A stretch of DNA of 64,000 nt from Apostichopus japonicus (taxonomy: Eukaryota; Echinodermata; Holothuroidea; Aspidochirotida; Stichopodidae), in contig NC_092566.1 in NCBI RefSeq assembly GCF_037975245.1, positions 7,852,001 to 7,916,000 on the forward strand, in the 5' to 3' direction. Shown piece by piece: positions 25,420 to 41,041 of the stretch. Every line of letters begins with the position of its first letter. Positions within the stretch are counted from its first letter, which is position 1. The position numbers and the translations under genes were made by a program. Below the pieces are notes generated by a model. That model did no database searches. It was not told the origin of the DNA and saw only the letters and a program-made list of their open reading frames with translations.

Positions 25420-27447
25420 GATGGATGTATCCTACAGTAGGAACAATTTCATTTTATTTTTAATTATCTCACATTTAAAGCAGCTTCTTGAGTTAGTTAA
25501 TAATTGTAATTAAACTTCAAATAATTACTCAAACTACAAGAAAATAATTTTAATTTTTTTTTCACCAAGTCAGAGAAAAATTGCCTCACCCAGACAATGG
25601 CACCTATTTATCACAAACACATAGCAAAGTTTCGGCTTGTCAAATGCTTTTGTCAATTACTGTCTTCATGTGAAATAAAACTCAAGGAGTCAAGTTTAAC
25701 ATACTGCATGAAAATTTGGTATTGAAATAATAGTGAATAACAGATTTAAAAGAAAACCAAACACAACTGTCATCTTCACACTCTATGACAAATATTTTGG
25801 AAATAAAGAGACTCCCCCCCAAAAAACAATCTATAAAGACATATCTTACTCCTGTTTGGAAGAAATCCTAATTTTAATGTCCGTGTCTGGGGATTGTCAC
25901 TTTGTAAATCTGTGATGTCATAGTGCCACTAGGATCTGTTATTTTTTTACTTTTCTCTCTCATATATTCAAGACAATAAATTAAACAATTCAGAAAATTA
26001 AACAATGCTGATATGAACCAATGTCCATATTATTAGCTCATGGTAAGAGGTTCAACATGTTCGATTCAACATTTGCAAAACTCAGATCTCCGTTACACAA
26101 CCTGATTATTATTTAAGTAAGAAAATCAAGAAAAATAAAAAATCAAGAAAAAGTAAAACATTGTGCACTTGATGATCGACGACAATTTTAGACTGCTCAA
26201 GTCTTGCCCAGTACTGTGGAGGTATATTAAAGCTATGACATCTCCCAAACGGAAAAAAAAATTCTTTTTTAGCTTTTTGGGGAATTGTTCATGACACTAA
26301 TCTTGATCACACGGACCAATGGTGATGGTTTGATTTGTGTCTCCTTTAAAACCAAAGCAGAAAACTGAACAATTATTTCCTTCCATTCACCTTTCTTTTT
26401 TTAAAGAAAGCAGAGCAATAATTTAGTTTAATTTGTTTAATTTCCTCCTGTGCAAGATAACACAAGGTTCAATCAAAATTGAATAAAAACACAAAATAAA
26501 AATTGAATAAAATCTTAAACAATTGCCCACAAAATAGGCAAACAAAGAGGTCATCATCTTCACCATTTCTGGTAATTTAATTTGGACTTTCTCAACAAAT
26601 CAAAAGACAAATGTCGTCCACATCCTCCAAAAATTTGCAATTAAAAAGGAGAGAGACCAAAAGAGGCTATAAATTAACCTTGCAAGAGGATGATTACTGG
26701 CACCGAATAAAAAAATAAAAAAAGAGAAAACAGCATCAGAATACTGGAAAAAAATCTTTCAAGAAATTAATTGTGGCATTGCATTAATTTAAACATGTCA
26801 CAGCCTTTTTTTTTCTTCAGTCTCTTAAGGGAGCACCCTAGATTGATAATTTTCTGTGCACCAATTACCAAATGTCATTGTTGTGTGTCATCTTTGGCTT
26901 CTGCACAGCCTAATTTGCATATATATGAGTAATCACTTACATGTCTTCTCACACATACTGCACTATCATATACAGTGTATCACACTCTTTTTGACACTAT
27001 AGATATAAACAGACACAACAGAATTTCACCATTTTAACCACTGCCAGTGCGTAAGACAACCACTGGTCTGAATCAAATTCCCACTTTAAGTTGCCCTTTT
27101 CCATGTATTAAACACACAGAAGCAATGTAAATTTTGCACTGAAAAATGCAAGTGCCTTCTTTATTCTACTGACAAAGGGAGAAATGCATTGGCAATTATT
27201 TAGCCAGTAAATTGCTTCAATTTTTTAGGTCCTCTATGAGCTCTTGACAATATCCTACCTTTAATACTACTGTATGTACTGCATATATACAGCACAATAG
27301 TTCCAATTGAGGTTCGTTCACAATAGCCGTTTGAATTGAAAAGAATTGGAAAATATCTGATGGATTACAGTACAAACGTTTGCTTGTCTTGTCAACCAGG
27401 ACACACAATTATTTGTACTGTACTCCCTTTTAATACTTAACTATAAT

Positions 27448-27517
27448 TTCCATTGATACTCCAACCAGTGGTGACTTCCAAGTTCCATTGACGCTCCAAC
27501 CAGTGATGACTTCCAAG
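27448..27517. repeat. two-copy 35-bp tandem duplication
   Basis: TTCCATTGATACTCCAACCA and onward to CTTCCAAG (27448-27482) is repeated directly at 27483-27517 with two differences. It is a small direct duplication in non-coding sequence. Confidence 0.93.
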
Positions 27518-29555
27518 TTCTACTGTATGGAAATACTTTATCTCGATACTTCCAATTAATATAATTTAATGTTTCATTTCTGTTGAGTCAATCGTAAACT
27601 TGTAGGAGTTGCTGTGTGAGACACTACATCGCATAATAAAATTGAGATCCCTGCATGAGGGCTCTGTCCAGAGACGGCCCATCCTTCTACTCATCCAGTC
27701 GTCATTTACCGGACAGCTTGACGGGTTGCAGGATAGAGCGCTGCAGATTTCTATATCAAACATACTGCCACGCTTCAGGTCACACAATCAAATGTTCTGT
27801 TCTTCTACTTTCTCTACTGTATTTCTAACAGAGCTTTTGGTTATGTTTATCCTTTAAATATTGACCAAATTAATATTTGAACTTCCTACGCAATTGGTAT
27901 CATGCTATCCAGGCTGTTTGAGGGTCAAGTATTAACTGACCGTTTACCTTCTTTTACTCTTTACAAGAGATTAGCACAAATTTCCAACAAAGCTCAAACC
28001 CAGAAAATTATCTTATCTACCCCCTCCACCCCCCCCCCCCCCATGTCCTTCTGATTCTTATCTACTCCTGTTTATCACAACCTTCCTTGACATTGCAGGG
28101 AGTACATCTTTCTGCCTACATAGCAATTTGCAATGAGTTACCGGATAAATGATTCCCTACATGGCAACAGAATGAAGGGACATAATGTTGTGGTATATAT
28201 ACTTTTATTTCAAAACAGTGGGCCTTTTTTTCACTCTTTTCTTGGTTTGATCCAAGGCTCAGAGGTTAGTGCACTGGTAACATTGCTTTTAAGGTCTTAA
28301 ATGATACACAACAGTTATATTATAGTTTTCAACAACTGTGTTCAGAATTATTTCTATTTTAAGAGTACCCTAATTATCTTTAATCCTGTTACTAAAATCA
28401 AATCCTTAAAACTATCAAATCCTCTGGACTTCAGAAGTTCCCTATTGTAAAATCTTTGATACCGCCACTTGAGAGCATTTCAGTTAATTGTTTCTAGTAA
28501 TCTAATTGTAAATACAAAGGGTAGTTCACTAACCAATTGTTACACCTGATTGCTTGTTTAATCAGAAGATAATTTCCACTTCATTAGGGCAATAAGGAAA
28601 GATGAAACAACTACAATTGGAAGTGATATTGGCTGTTAATTGCAAATTAGAATCGTGCCCATGATGGAATGACATCACAATTTGATGGTCATAGGTCAAG
28701 CCAGGCAATCTCTATATTAACCTTGGAGGGACACTAATGAAAAAAAAAAAATTATTGGGGGAAATTTTTTTTTTTATTAGAGTATTCCCCACAGATGCTG
28801 GTGACCTCAGATGTTGTTAACATTTTAAGATGGAGAAGTTTTCTCTCAAGAAAACACCTTTAATAGGCAAAATTTGGAACCATTGACAGTACTACAGATC
28901 TGTATAGATAGTTGCAGCCTGCTTAACAGTTGCAGGATTTCTATTATCCAAACTTCTTGGCACATATTTCAAATGGTTTAGTAGGGGAGTGGGAAAAGGG
29001 ATACACACAAAGTGTTTTGATCTCCAGATCTAGTCGTTAGGTTGCAAAGGAGTTTTACTACCGATCAGAATAGCAAATTGTTCCTCAAACTGCATACATC
29101 ATGTCAAGGGTCATAATCATATTCAAAAGTGCCTTTCACAACAAGTATTTGGTTGCCAACTAGTGAGGACTTGAGTGAACACCTACAGAATGTTGCTCAA
29201 GAACAACATTATAAGACCTGTGCCATCATCAACCATGCTTATTATTTTGTGCTTCACTGTAAAGTGCATTTTTAAGCAACTGCCAGTTTCAACAAACTTT
29301 TGGTAAAGAAAACGATAAAATGCAGTCATAAAAACTCATTTGAGCATTATTTAAATTCCAAAGAGAAGACAATCCCCCCCCCCCTCACCCCCAATAAGAA
29401 TACTTGGGTTTTCCCCTCCATCCATCCAGAGGAAAAATTGAGTCTGCCGCAAGAGCTGCTGAATTTCCATTCCTGTTTCTAACGAAAAATTGATGCAATC
29501 TAATTACAGTAACATACAGTGGATACACCGGTGGTGTGTTGGTGGAGGCAAACTA

Positions 29556-29629
29556 AATATTCATGAACATTGCCCTACTGAATATCCATGAATATTGCAC
29601 TACTGAATATTCATAAATATTGCACTACA
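29556..29629. repeat. three-copy 25-bp minisatellite
   Basis: Three consecutive 25-base units of the form AATATTCATGAATATTGCAC + TACTG are seen at 29556-29580, 29581-29605 and 29606-29629, with a few substitutions each. The ATTCATGAAT cores are themselves palindromic. Confidence 0.9.
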
Positions 29630-30021
29630 AGTTTTCATGGTATTTGTAGCACAGAGGAGGACCCACACAGACAAATCAGTGATGGAGATGTTTTCTTACA
29701 AAACAATCAGAGATGGCCAACATCCTCAGCTGCCCCTATTCAAACCCCATAGCATGTGTGTGTATCATGTGTGAAGGCCTAGTTGTGTATGTGTATGTAC
29801 AGTATGTATGTGTATGAACTCACTGGCTTGGTACAGAAGTATAAAGTATTCATGGTTTTCCATACATCTTGAAATAAACAACAACAACAAAAAACCCATA
29901 AAAACTCATCCATTTCATGAATTGATAAGAGGCTGACATATCAGGGTGTGATTACATTGCAGTGTCATGATGTAAAAGACACTTCCCACATGTTTGAAAA
30001 GCATAAATTTATTGTACAAAT

Positions 30022-30145
30022 GAATCTCTCTTAACACTGTATATATAATGTAAATATGGTGACACGTGAATCTCTCTCAACACCATATACTGTAACTATG
30101 GTGACACATGAAACTCTCTCAATACCATATACTGTACAAATGGTG
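30022..30145. repeat. three-copy ~42-bp minisatellite
   Basis: Three units of about 42 bases share GAATCTCTCTCAACACCATA, TACTGTAA and TATGGTGACAC. They sit at about 30022-30067, 30068-30109 and 30110-30145. The first copy is the most divergent (TATATATAATG insertion). Confidence 0.85.
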
Positions 30146-33100
30146 GGTGACATGGAAACTTGACAAATTGGATGTTTTAAAGTTCTCCAACAAATGTTTA
30201 TAAACGAATACTAAGTACTTTATAACATGCCAGCAACGCTTTTTATTTTTTCATATCAGTCAGATATCAGAGTTTATATGGTCTCAGCTTTCAAAGTTTG
30301 GACCTATCTTTCACTATCATTCAATATTCAATGGACCAGTGAGTAAAAGGTGGTGGCATAACAAGCAATGAAACCGAATATCTGGGAGGTTTCAGATTTA
30401 AAAAAACTTACTCTACCTATTTCAACTGGTGTGCATCAAATCCACGAATGTTAAAGTAATGATGGTATTTTTTAATCTACTGATTTATATGATCAGAATG
30501 GTTTCTTCATAAAGAACACTTGACTTGCAAATAGCAAATTTATCCAAAATTTTCTTAAAAGTTTAAGACCAAATATGAACATGACTATGAATTAAAGCTG
30601 ATGAACTACACATTGTGATATGATTTTAATATTGAATACAGTACAAAAAGATTGATCAAAACCAAGACAAACAATGTCTACTCCGTGATCACTGCACTAT
30701 AAAATCTACTACGCAATAGTCCTTTGCCCTTGGATACAATACAAAACACACACAGCACAACGATACCTTGATGTGAGTGTAATATTGTGTACCTTGGGTG
30801 CGTCCATTTGGCACATTTGGTAGAGCTGCCCCCCTCAAGGTGTTCCCTGCTTTCAGAGTACTGCAATAAACTAACACCAGGGTGTACAAATGACACATTC
30901 AACACAATGAAATACCTCTTTGTGGGGTGCTTCGCCAAACTGTGTATTTTGGAAGAGCATGAAATGGTGTAGAGGACATCATTGATGCTGATTGACAGTT
31001 TAAGAAAGAATATTACCTCTATGCAAAGTGTGAAAACCTTTCTTTTCTTGCAGCCTTATCAATGGCTTGGCCTATTTCGTGCTACAAACTTGATATAAAC
31101 TTGCCAGATGTGTTTGGTTTGGAAAAAAAAAACGTCCGTAGCCTCTACATACAGTTTTGAAGGTAATGTGCACACGGGAGGTGGGTGGGTGTGTGTGTGT
31201 GTGTGCACCAGGAGTGCTCAGGGCAGACATTGTGAAGGGAAGCCCTATGTCGTCGCATCAATTATTGGAGATAATGTCCTGCTGAAAAGCTGTATTGACA
31301 CAAGCGTAAAGGGCACAGACCCCAAACTGAGCCTTTATCAATGCGCTTACTTTGTAAAACATGCCTCCAAATTATTTACTCTGTCAATAAAATAGAAGAT
31401 GGGTCTCAGTAATTTGAGTACTGTTCCACTTTAGGCAGGCTCCAGAGCTTTGTAAGGGAATAAGCCCCGTCTGGAAGAGGCCTAAACGAAAACAGGTAAA
31501 GATCCTCCTCGTTGGAAGTCTCTGACAGGGAAATATTTCACAATGTAACCGCTAACCATGGGAAACCTTGGGCAGTCGACATTCCACAGTACTTGTTGTT
31601 GCTGCTGGAAAGTCGATCCAAGTATCCCGGTGTCTTACCCCTGACAGTATTTTCACAATAAATCTTTTGCAAAGTCTATATTTACCACAATAAACATTTT
31701 AGTTGGTGGGTATTTTGTCTACAAAAGTACAAAATCGATGGAATCGATTTTCAGCAAACACTACTTCATCTTAAAATTGCAATGTGACTGTAATGTGTAT
31801 TAGATCAATCACCATGGTCGAAACTAGGAAACAATCGAATCTTCTTGGGACTTTTCTATCTGGCAATGTAATTTCGTCGGCCGTAGACATATAAGCTCAG
31901 AACACAATATGATTTCCTGTTACTACACACTATTTGAGTACTAGAGTTGTCGGTGTAGATTACCTCGATAACCCACAGTTAATCTTTAATGGTCGCAACC
32001 TTTAAAGATGCTCTCAATGTTTTCTAACTTTCGGGCAGCTTTCTTCTTCATTAACCATTATAAATCTTTGATACTATATATAACCAACCTAATAGTTCCA
32101 CAGTCACTTCAGTTCAAGAAGTACCACGTACTAAGATGAAGGAACGGTGGACAGTATTGATTGATACAAAATTATACATATAAAATTAAAGGGCCAAAAC
32201 TTTAAATAAATTTGCAGAGCTATGGGTCTGAATGGCAAAAAAGTTTTCAGGAAACGAATAAAATCTGTTAATGACTCCGAAACTGAAAAATTTGCATACT
32301 GTGAAAAAAATCTCTTAGGAAGTCTTTGTTTCGTACTGTAATTTTGGTTCTATACAGTTTACAAATTATTTTATAACATGGATCATACTACGGGGATTGT
32401 ACTTTGTACCAGCAATTTATATTTCTTTCAATTGAAAAGCAGAACCAAAAAACACTTCAAAATGGTAGATTTGGAAGGCAGGGGAAGTGGATGATCCAGA
32501 GATGATCTCTAGATGGTTAGCAGGGGTGTAGGTAAGGTAGGTGTGAAAACTGCATGATTTGAGTGGAGACAAGTAAGGGAGGAAGTGAGGTAAATTTTGA
32601 TACCAAAGAAAATTCCATGCATTCTGCTTTTAAATGGTTTTAACGGGGATCATACTGTATGTTAGTCACAAACTTTTCAAAGTTGAAACTTTAGAATTTT
32701 TCTAGGCCATATTTTTACAGGTTATACCAAAACTTGTGCTTGACAACTTTTAGGTTCACTCTGCTGGGAAAGGAATTATTACCAGACAGACATTTTACTC
32801 TTTAGCAATTATCGGAAGGGAGTCAATAAACTTGCATCAAATTCATAAACAACGACGGTACTGTTTTAAGCCACATGAGGTTTATCCTCGATTCCAAAAA
32901 TGCTGCAAAGTCGATGAAATTGTCTCATTTTCTACTCACTGAAGCAGGGTGTGTCTTTCCCTGTAGGCGACCACTTCTCCTCTAATATTTTTAATTTCTT
33001 TCATCAAGAACACTTCAGCTTCAAATACAGTATCTCTCCCAATGGACACACTTTTAGCTTGCACAGACTCCAGAATCCACGCAACAAAATTCATAATTTC

Positions 33101-36100
33101 TCAATAGACACACCATCATACATGAAACAGCTGCAGGCGAAAACTTTTTTAATTACTTTTTTCCTCTTTTTTTTTAACATTTCTTTCTGGTTTTGAGTCT
33201 ATACATTTATAATAACAGTTCACCATTGTTTTGAACTGAATGCCGAACATCCAAATTGAATGTTAAGTTACGTTGATCGGGTAACTTTGATATATGCTGA
33301 TGCCTCCAGTAACGTAAGTGCATCCATTACGGCGTCGTAGTGGAATTACCATCTCTGAAGTATCATTTACGCAACTATTAAACTTTAATATGAGAACTCT
33401 GAAACGTAAAACAGCCAGAAAGATATCGTAAGTCTTGAAATATAAGAATTGCACAAAGTTGGAAATAAGTTACATAATCCAGACTTTCTGTTACATTTGA
33501 AAAAGGAATGGATTGTGCGACTCAATAATGACCAGAACTTGACGGAACGTTTTCGGCTGAATTTTATGAAATTTTATGAAATTACCACTGAGATTGAATT
33601 TCTGCCATATTTCCAATTTTGAAATTTTTATAAAAATGATGAGCTACGCTACTCAAGTGCTGCAAATGTACAGACTTAGGTCTCTGTTACTCTCGTAATG
33701 TGAGCCACTTTATAACATATATCTTTCTTTTCAGCAAAGTTGTAAATTTCACATATTATCTCATACTGTGCTTGCATAATTCCAATTTCCAACTTGAAAA
33801 AAATTCTCCCTATGTTCTTTCATATTTCTCCAAAAATAACAAAGCTACATACACAGTAACATAGAAATCCTGCATAACTTTGGCATCTTCCCTCTGCAGT
33901 TTATTAACTCAATAATAAGAATTTCCCCAGTACTTGTTCATTGCCTATGGTATCCCCCTCGGTCCCCCTCACAATCCTCCAAAACTTGGAAAAAAGGAAA
34001 ACCTTTCAAAGCCCCCAAAAAAGGGAGAAGAAAAAAAAGATCCTTACTTATCCTGTGCAACACCACAATTAAAAACCACACAACTATTCTTTGAAGCCCA
34101 AGACTAACAAAGGACAAGTTGGTGCCGGGCTTTAGGAGGTTTTCCCGTACACACACACATACACACAGAAAACTTATTGATCTTCCCCATAGGCCTATTC
34201 GCATGGTATCTTCTGACAAGTGCTAGGATTATCCCCATGTTAAGCAAAACAACCCCTTTTTGCTGACAAGATTACCTCAACAAAAGGAGAGAAATTCTTG
34301 AATAATGGCTACTCAATTGGAATGGGCCAGACAGTCAACCGAGCATGAATCAATTCCTTGATGAATAGGCCGCAAATTTCTCTGTTTGCATCACTGGCAG
34401 AGTGGCATTCAATATCATTACAGCTGTAAACTAACAGTGGAGGTCTCCTGACAGAAACAGGAGCCCTCGTCTTCATCTCTGGCTGCTGCTGAACTGTGGC
34501 AGCAGAAAGATGATGAACTTAGAAGAGACAAGTGAATTGCTACAGTAACCCACACAGAAAATGCATAGTCTCTGATAAGTCATTAGTCTCTGTTGAGCTA
34601 AGTAAGTACTGTACTTTGATCTCAAAGAAGAGTTTTGTTGGTCAGGTTCGGTGCTTTAGATCCTACTGTAGTCTTGCATTATTTGACAAAACCCTTAATT
34701 GCTTAAGATGCAAAGTATCCATAACTTTATTATGCAAGGTCTTACATAGAGAATTAGACAATACTAATCTAAGTTTGTGGTAGGCCTGCTGAAGAATAGA
34801 TACCATCCCACAAGAAAATACTAATGGGAATTTTATCCCCCTCCCCTCCCATCCCCCCCCCCATTCATTAGTACCTAAGTCTGATACCTAACAAATAGTT
34901 TTCAGTATTTTTTTCAATTTCAAAACCTTAGTACTGGGAATAAATGAATATTATGAATACTGTGGATAGAGGATTTACAAACATGGTACTAATGATTATT
35001 ATTAATTTTGTGATTACTATCTGAGATAGCTAAAGCTTAATTACCTCATGTTCAGAAAGTTGAAACTATTATTGTCCAGAAGTACTTTAAGGAAGGATTC
35101 ACCATTAAACAAAATTCCTGTAACCGTCAAACATTTTTATTACAAGTTTATGAACTCTTACTGTCCAGACAAAACAACTTCACTTTTCAAACTGTAGAGT
35201 TTGAAATTAGGATTGATGGGTAACCTCTGAAATTTCTTTAAATAATCAGCCGTACAGTGTAAAATACAGAAGTCAAGATATATAATAAGAAGGTAAAAAA
35301 AATGTCTGTCAGTCCAAGGCAATTTATTACCCCAGATGGACAACTTTTTTTTTGTCAAGTTTCAAAGAATACGCTTTACCCAATACTTTTAATCAATTTA
35401 GACTGCAGAGAGAGGGAGAGAGGCTGCCGGTTCAGAATTCCAGTTTTTCCTTTTAATCTGACTTGCTATGATCAGCTAGGAAATTAAAAGATTCTATAAT
35501 CAGAGAGCTGCAGTGTTGTAATACATGCACTATAATTGAACTGCTCGGAGAAACTAGGAGCAACGTACTCCTTTCACAGATTTATTGTATTAGCTTCCTA
35601 AATACTAGATTGAAGAAAGGAGAGGAGGAACTTGAAGCAAAGAGCTTTCTCACACTATACAGTACCTTAAAACTAGTTCAGTGGATGAACTTGGTAGAAA
35701 AGAAACCTAACGGTGAGTTTACTACTATGTGGATGGAAAAAAAGAGTTAGCATACATTGTATTCCACTTTAAGGCCCAATTTTTCACATTAACACATTTA
35801 ATTATCAATAAAGAATTACAGTACATACTCACACTTGCTTCAAATGGTGCATGGTTTTAATTTGTTTTCCCTGTAACTATAACTAGTTATTATATCTAGA
35901 GTGAGAGTGAGAATTTTAAGTCCATAATCTTTGCGCAGCCACAGAAAATTACAGTTGATGTGTCCTTTCATACAATATACTGTATAGCTAAGCATTGTAT
36001 GGACCTTCTGGGATTACTACTGATCTAGACTTCCTATTGCTGATTACACTGTAGGCTAACCATGGACCTTAATGGTGTAGCCTACTTTAACTATGTTGTT

Positions 36101-39100
36101 TTGTCCTGTTGCTGATTAGGATATATATACAGTAGCTTACTACCGCATTGACCTAGTGAGATATTGTACTCTTTAAATGCTTTCCTACTGTTGCCGTGGC
36201 ACTAGAGTGTGTACAGGGTTATAAACGTGTGGGGCCAGAGTTAAGAGGGCCATAAGGGCCATAGGGAACCAAAATTTCACTATATGGTAAGGTGTTCAAG
36301 CCTAAGGCCCCATAATATACTGTGCACAAGTACACCCTATATATGCATGACTGTGGGACATACATTTCTGTTTGCGGGCTCGTTTGAAATCTTATGCAGG
36401 CCTGGACTGATCCCTCAGACCAACTATTGACAAGCCCTAAAAGAAGGATATAAAGAATACACAAGAAAACCCACTGTAGGACTTCAGAATGGTGCATTTG
36501 GAAGGACGAGGAAATAGTCGATAGCCCACAGTGTGGGGACGTTGGGTGTGCACTGCTTAAACTGTCCCCAATGTGTTAAGGCTAGACCTGTAGATCAGTG
36601 TGTGTAGGATGAAGTTGGTTTGAGAGAGTTGAAGAAAATATCCCTGATTCACTCAAGAATCTACAGTGGCTTAATAGGGACATAGGAAAAAAAAAAAATT
36701 TGAGATAAAAAGTCAAAATATTTCCTTTTTTTTTTTTTACCTCTTGTGTCAATATTTTGAGATAAAAAGTCAATATTTTGAGATTTGGGGACACTTTTCT
36801 CCCCCAAGTCCCTATTAAGCCAAGGTACAATCTATTGCTCAAGAATATTCAAAACAAGCAGTACTGTACAGAGTACATAAATTTCTCTTTCCTATTTAGA
36901 AGAAAACTCTACAACGTATCCACGAAAAGACTGTCTAACCGTCAAGGCTTAACAAAATTTATGGCCAAGGGAAAAATTATGATTTTCAAAACTATCCAAA
37001 TAACATTGACAGGTACAGTCATTCCTCTCTCAGATCTATGCCAGATGGATCAAATGAAATATTAATTTGAATGAAAAAAAAATACAGTAAAAGATTCAAC
37101 AAGTTGGAAGCCTTCAGGGATATCATGTAGAATCGCAGGTTGAGTTGACATGGAGAGTAGCAAGCAGTGACCCACTAATGTAGTACCAAGGGTGATGCAT
37201 GGGGCTTAGAACTAAAATGACAGATCACAAAATTTGTGGAAACATGTTGTACCAGGCATCACCATCATCCGATACATGGTTAAGTGGAAGGAAGAAATAT
37301 ATCTTTTTCAAGCAAGTTCCATGTTTGATCCCTCTTTTGCTTCAATGAATTGCAGTGATCCTTTTTAAGATGTTGTTTCAAAGTTACCACTAGACTATTT
37401 ACTGCAAAACCTAGGGAAAGACATTAAATTTCCTTCCTCTAAATTTACTGACCGGTGTCAACGACATGTTAAAACCTGTAGAAGCTTCACATTTACAACA
37501 TATTGACCCGCAGCAAATGCACAGGTTCATGCAAACAGGAAAAAAAATACAGATTTTCAAAACTGTATTTTTTTATTTTTTTTTGTGGATATATGCACAC
37601 ATTATAAATCACCATTATTATTATTATAATTATGAAAGCTGTATTTTAAAGAGTTTCTTTAAACCTCATCTTTAGGTAGATCACCCAAGAAGAATAAAAA
37701 ACAATGGAAGGAATGACCAAAAAACTTACTGTTAATAAACTGGGAAAACCTCAATGAAAAAGTTTGGGTATCCAACTAGAAACTTTAACCAATATAGGCC
37801 ACTGAAAAAAACCTTAAATTATATCAGCCCTGAACTCTCAAGAGCATGATTCCTTACATCATCAAATAAAAGTGCTGTTTTCTTATATGCAAATCTGTGT
37901 AAACTCTGAGCACAGGAGATGATAAAAAGGATTAATTTAGTGTTCGTATATTATCGTCCTACAATATAGATCATGAACTGACAAAATCTGATGTTCAATT
38001 TAAAGGAAGTTACTTCTAAATTAATATTTGGTATATCTTCTTTACTTGCACTTTATTTTAATCTCACGACTCAAAATGTCATGTTTTTACTCATCACAAA
38101 ATTGTTCATATATATTTTTTCATAATACAAATGAATATAAAATGTTGTTTTCTATGCAGGAAGAGAGATGACCTCAATCTTGTGTTTAATCATAGCAAGA
38201 TTCCTTCACTGAACAGAATCACTAAAATTATATAATCCATCAAATTTATACACTAATGTAAAGTGAGATCATGGATTTAAAGAACTCTGTCTCCCTCACT
38301 GAACTATTACAATACCTATACTGTATATTGCTGTCCTTACTCTTAAAACATTGCATATCATGCCAGCTTAAGTGATGCAAACAAAACTAAGCAACGGGTA
38401 TGTCTATTAGCAATTTCTAACTTAATTTTACCTATATACATTTTATAATTTGCGTGGATGGTGTCAAATGCAAGACACATATTACATCAAAAATACATAT
38501 TACATATATCATACACATATTATATCATATTACATCAAAATACTACACACATACATACCACAGTATCTTTTGGACAGGATATGGAAAATACAATTTCAAA
38601 CTGCAACAAACATTAGTTGCAATTTTGTCTATTGCAGGTTTTTTTTAGGGGTGAGGAGATGGGTTGGGGGGATGGTGCTGTGATCAATGTGGTTTGAGAC
38701 AATAATCTTTGTAGTGATGTTATATCTGTGCACGTTGAACAGCAACCTATCAATGCCACATGTCTCACATGTGGATGTATATAATATTTGGTGTTTCACA
38801 GTTACAGTATGTGGTAACTAAAGACAGAGTTCTATGTTTCATACAATACATTTGGAAACAAAGCACTAGACACACAAATGAAGTATGCTTTTTTGCTCAG
38901 TTTTCAACATAAATAAGCCTAATTGTCATGTAATTAATGTCTGATAATGTTCAACACAGCCCTATGGACACTGAGGTTGGCTAGTAGGGAGCTAATAAAT
39001 TTTCACTAACCCAAGTCCAAATTGAAACTGTATGGGGTTTACACACTTCTCTCCATATACCATAGATATATTGTACAATGTTAGCTTTGCTAGAGATTTA

Positions 39101-41020
39101 AATTTGTTTTCAAAGTGTAAGTAGCATTGACAAATGGCTCTTGTTTATTTAATGTTCACCTTAGTTGATATGTAACCTAACCAACTAATTACAATAAATA
39201 TCTCTACCACTAAGTGATTTTTTATCTTGTAATCCAAAGTAACACCTCTGAACACTAATACAATGTTCAATATAGCCCACACAACAGACCGAAATATCCA
39301 GCCTGAAAGCCCTAAGATTGTTATCATGTAGACTATACTGCATTCATTTATAATGGTTACAATATTTACATCAAAACAATTCAGTCATATTTTTAACATG
39401 AAATGAAGACCAAAATACATATAAACCAAGTGACATTATTTCTCTCAATCTTAATATGCAGGAATATTTAATATTGTTTTAAGCTACCTGCATCAAAAGA
39501 GACCTTGGCCTGAGTTACATCTACCACACCATAGCCCAAGTGGGAACCCCGACCTGGTACCTAGGGCTTGATAATTGATCAGGACCAGGTCAACACAGCA
39601 CTTGGTTAAATTATTTCAAATTATTTCATATGGCAGGCAGAGGTTTAATATTTTCAAAAGCATGCATTATCTTAACAAGTAGGATATCTAACATAGGTTG
39701 GTCTCCTAAGCGTAAAGATAGCAACCCAGCCAACATAGGAACGTATACTGTAAACGCAATATATTCAGTTGCGTAGGATACGGTGCCTATCTCTCTAAGT
39801 TCAAGACAGCTTAGGCTAGAGCTGATCCTTGGTTCAAACACAACTGACAAGGTCAAATACATTCATGCAGCTGTCCCTATCCTCTATTTTCATGATATAT
39901 GTCTTGAAGAACCTCTACTTCAAATCAGATACTATAACTTAGAAGCTTATGATCAAATGAAATTAATAGAGTACAAATTCCTCAACGTACCGTGATCTTC
40001 TGAGTCCCCTTTCGCCATCGCATTATGTGTGTATACGTTCTGCTGTAAGGTAAAGTGTACGTATATCTACGTATGTAAGCAGGTAACGTTTACCTATACA
40101 CAAATGCACTGTGTGTAAATCTTCAATGCACACAGTTGCCTTGAGGCAAATGACACCTCCTGACGTCACTTAGAGCTACTCTATTATCGTAGAGGGAAAA
40201 TTTATTTCATTCTCTTTGAAATACCTTGTAGTTTTTCATCGATTTTCGAGAAATGTGAAGGATTTTCAATGTCACTAACAAATCGCTATTTTGAAGGAAC
40301 AGTGCAAATCTCTAGCCTATTAATCTCCAAGGGGTTGATACTTGAAGGATTCTGGAGTATGCTAGGAGTTAAGATTACATATAACCGTCTCCGAACTCTC
40401 GCGTTCATTAACTTTCAAAAACAGTCAGTACTGCAATTAATGTACAATCTTCCGATGTGCTTAATTAAATCAAATATAAACTAATAAAAGCTAATGACTT
40501 AACCACTAATAGACCCGTTAGGAGGAATGGCTTCGAAAATGAAAGGTTGGAACTACTGTGAATATGCGTGTTTGGTGTCGAATCTCAGATTCTTTACAGA
40601 TGTAAGAAATCTCTTACGCCCTTTAATTTAAATGGAACGTTCAACAACAATAATAGGGACATATTTGAGGTCAAAAAGCGACAGGTAGAAAAGACACAAG
40701 TTTCTGATGAGGGGACCTATCCTAAAAGGTGACGAATGAAAACCTCATGTCGATTGTTGAATGTGATTTGATATTTCTGTAGTTATATTGGCTAACTTGA
40801 ATTGCCAGAAGCTGAGGACATGCATGGAGGGCTTCAAGAATGGAAATATTTTGCGTGGATTAGGCGAGTTCTTCAGTTACACGAAACTGACTCGTATAGA
40901 TGATAGAAAACGACCTCGATACCCAATAATTGAAAAGTTCGACTTGCTACTGACTACACAAACGTTGCAGCTATTCTGTTACTGTATCCAGGGCATGAAC
41001 TCACTGATGTTTTGTATGTC

Positions 41021-41041
41021 TATATATATATATATATATAT
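41021..41041. repeat. AT microsatellite
   Basis: A run of (TA)10 follows TTTGTATGTC. The open frame entering it ends in a tyrosine/isoleucine run caused by the repeat. Confidence 0.9.

Noticed and set aside
31550-31640. Short frame starting ACCATGGGA with several cysteines
   Set aside because: Only about 29 codons, no splice donor at its end and no recognised family.
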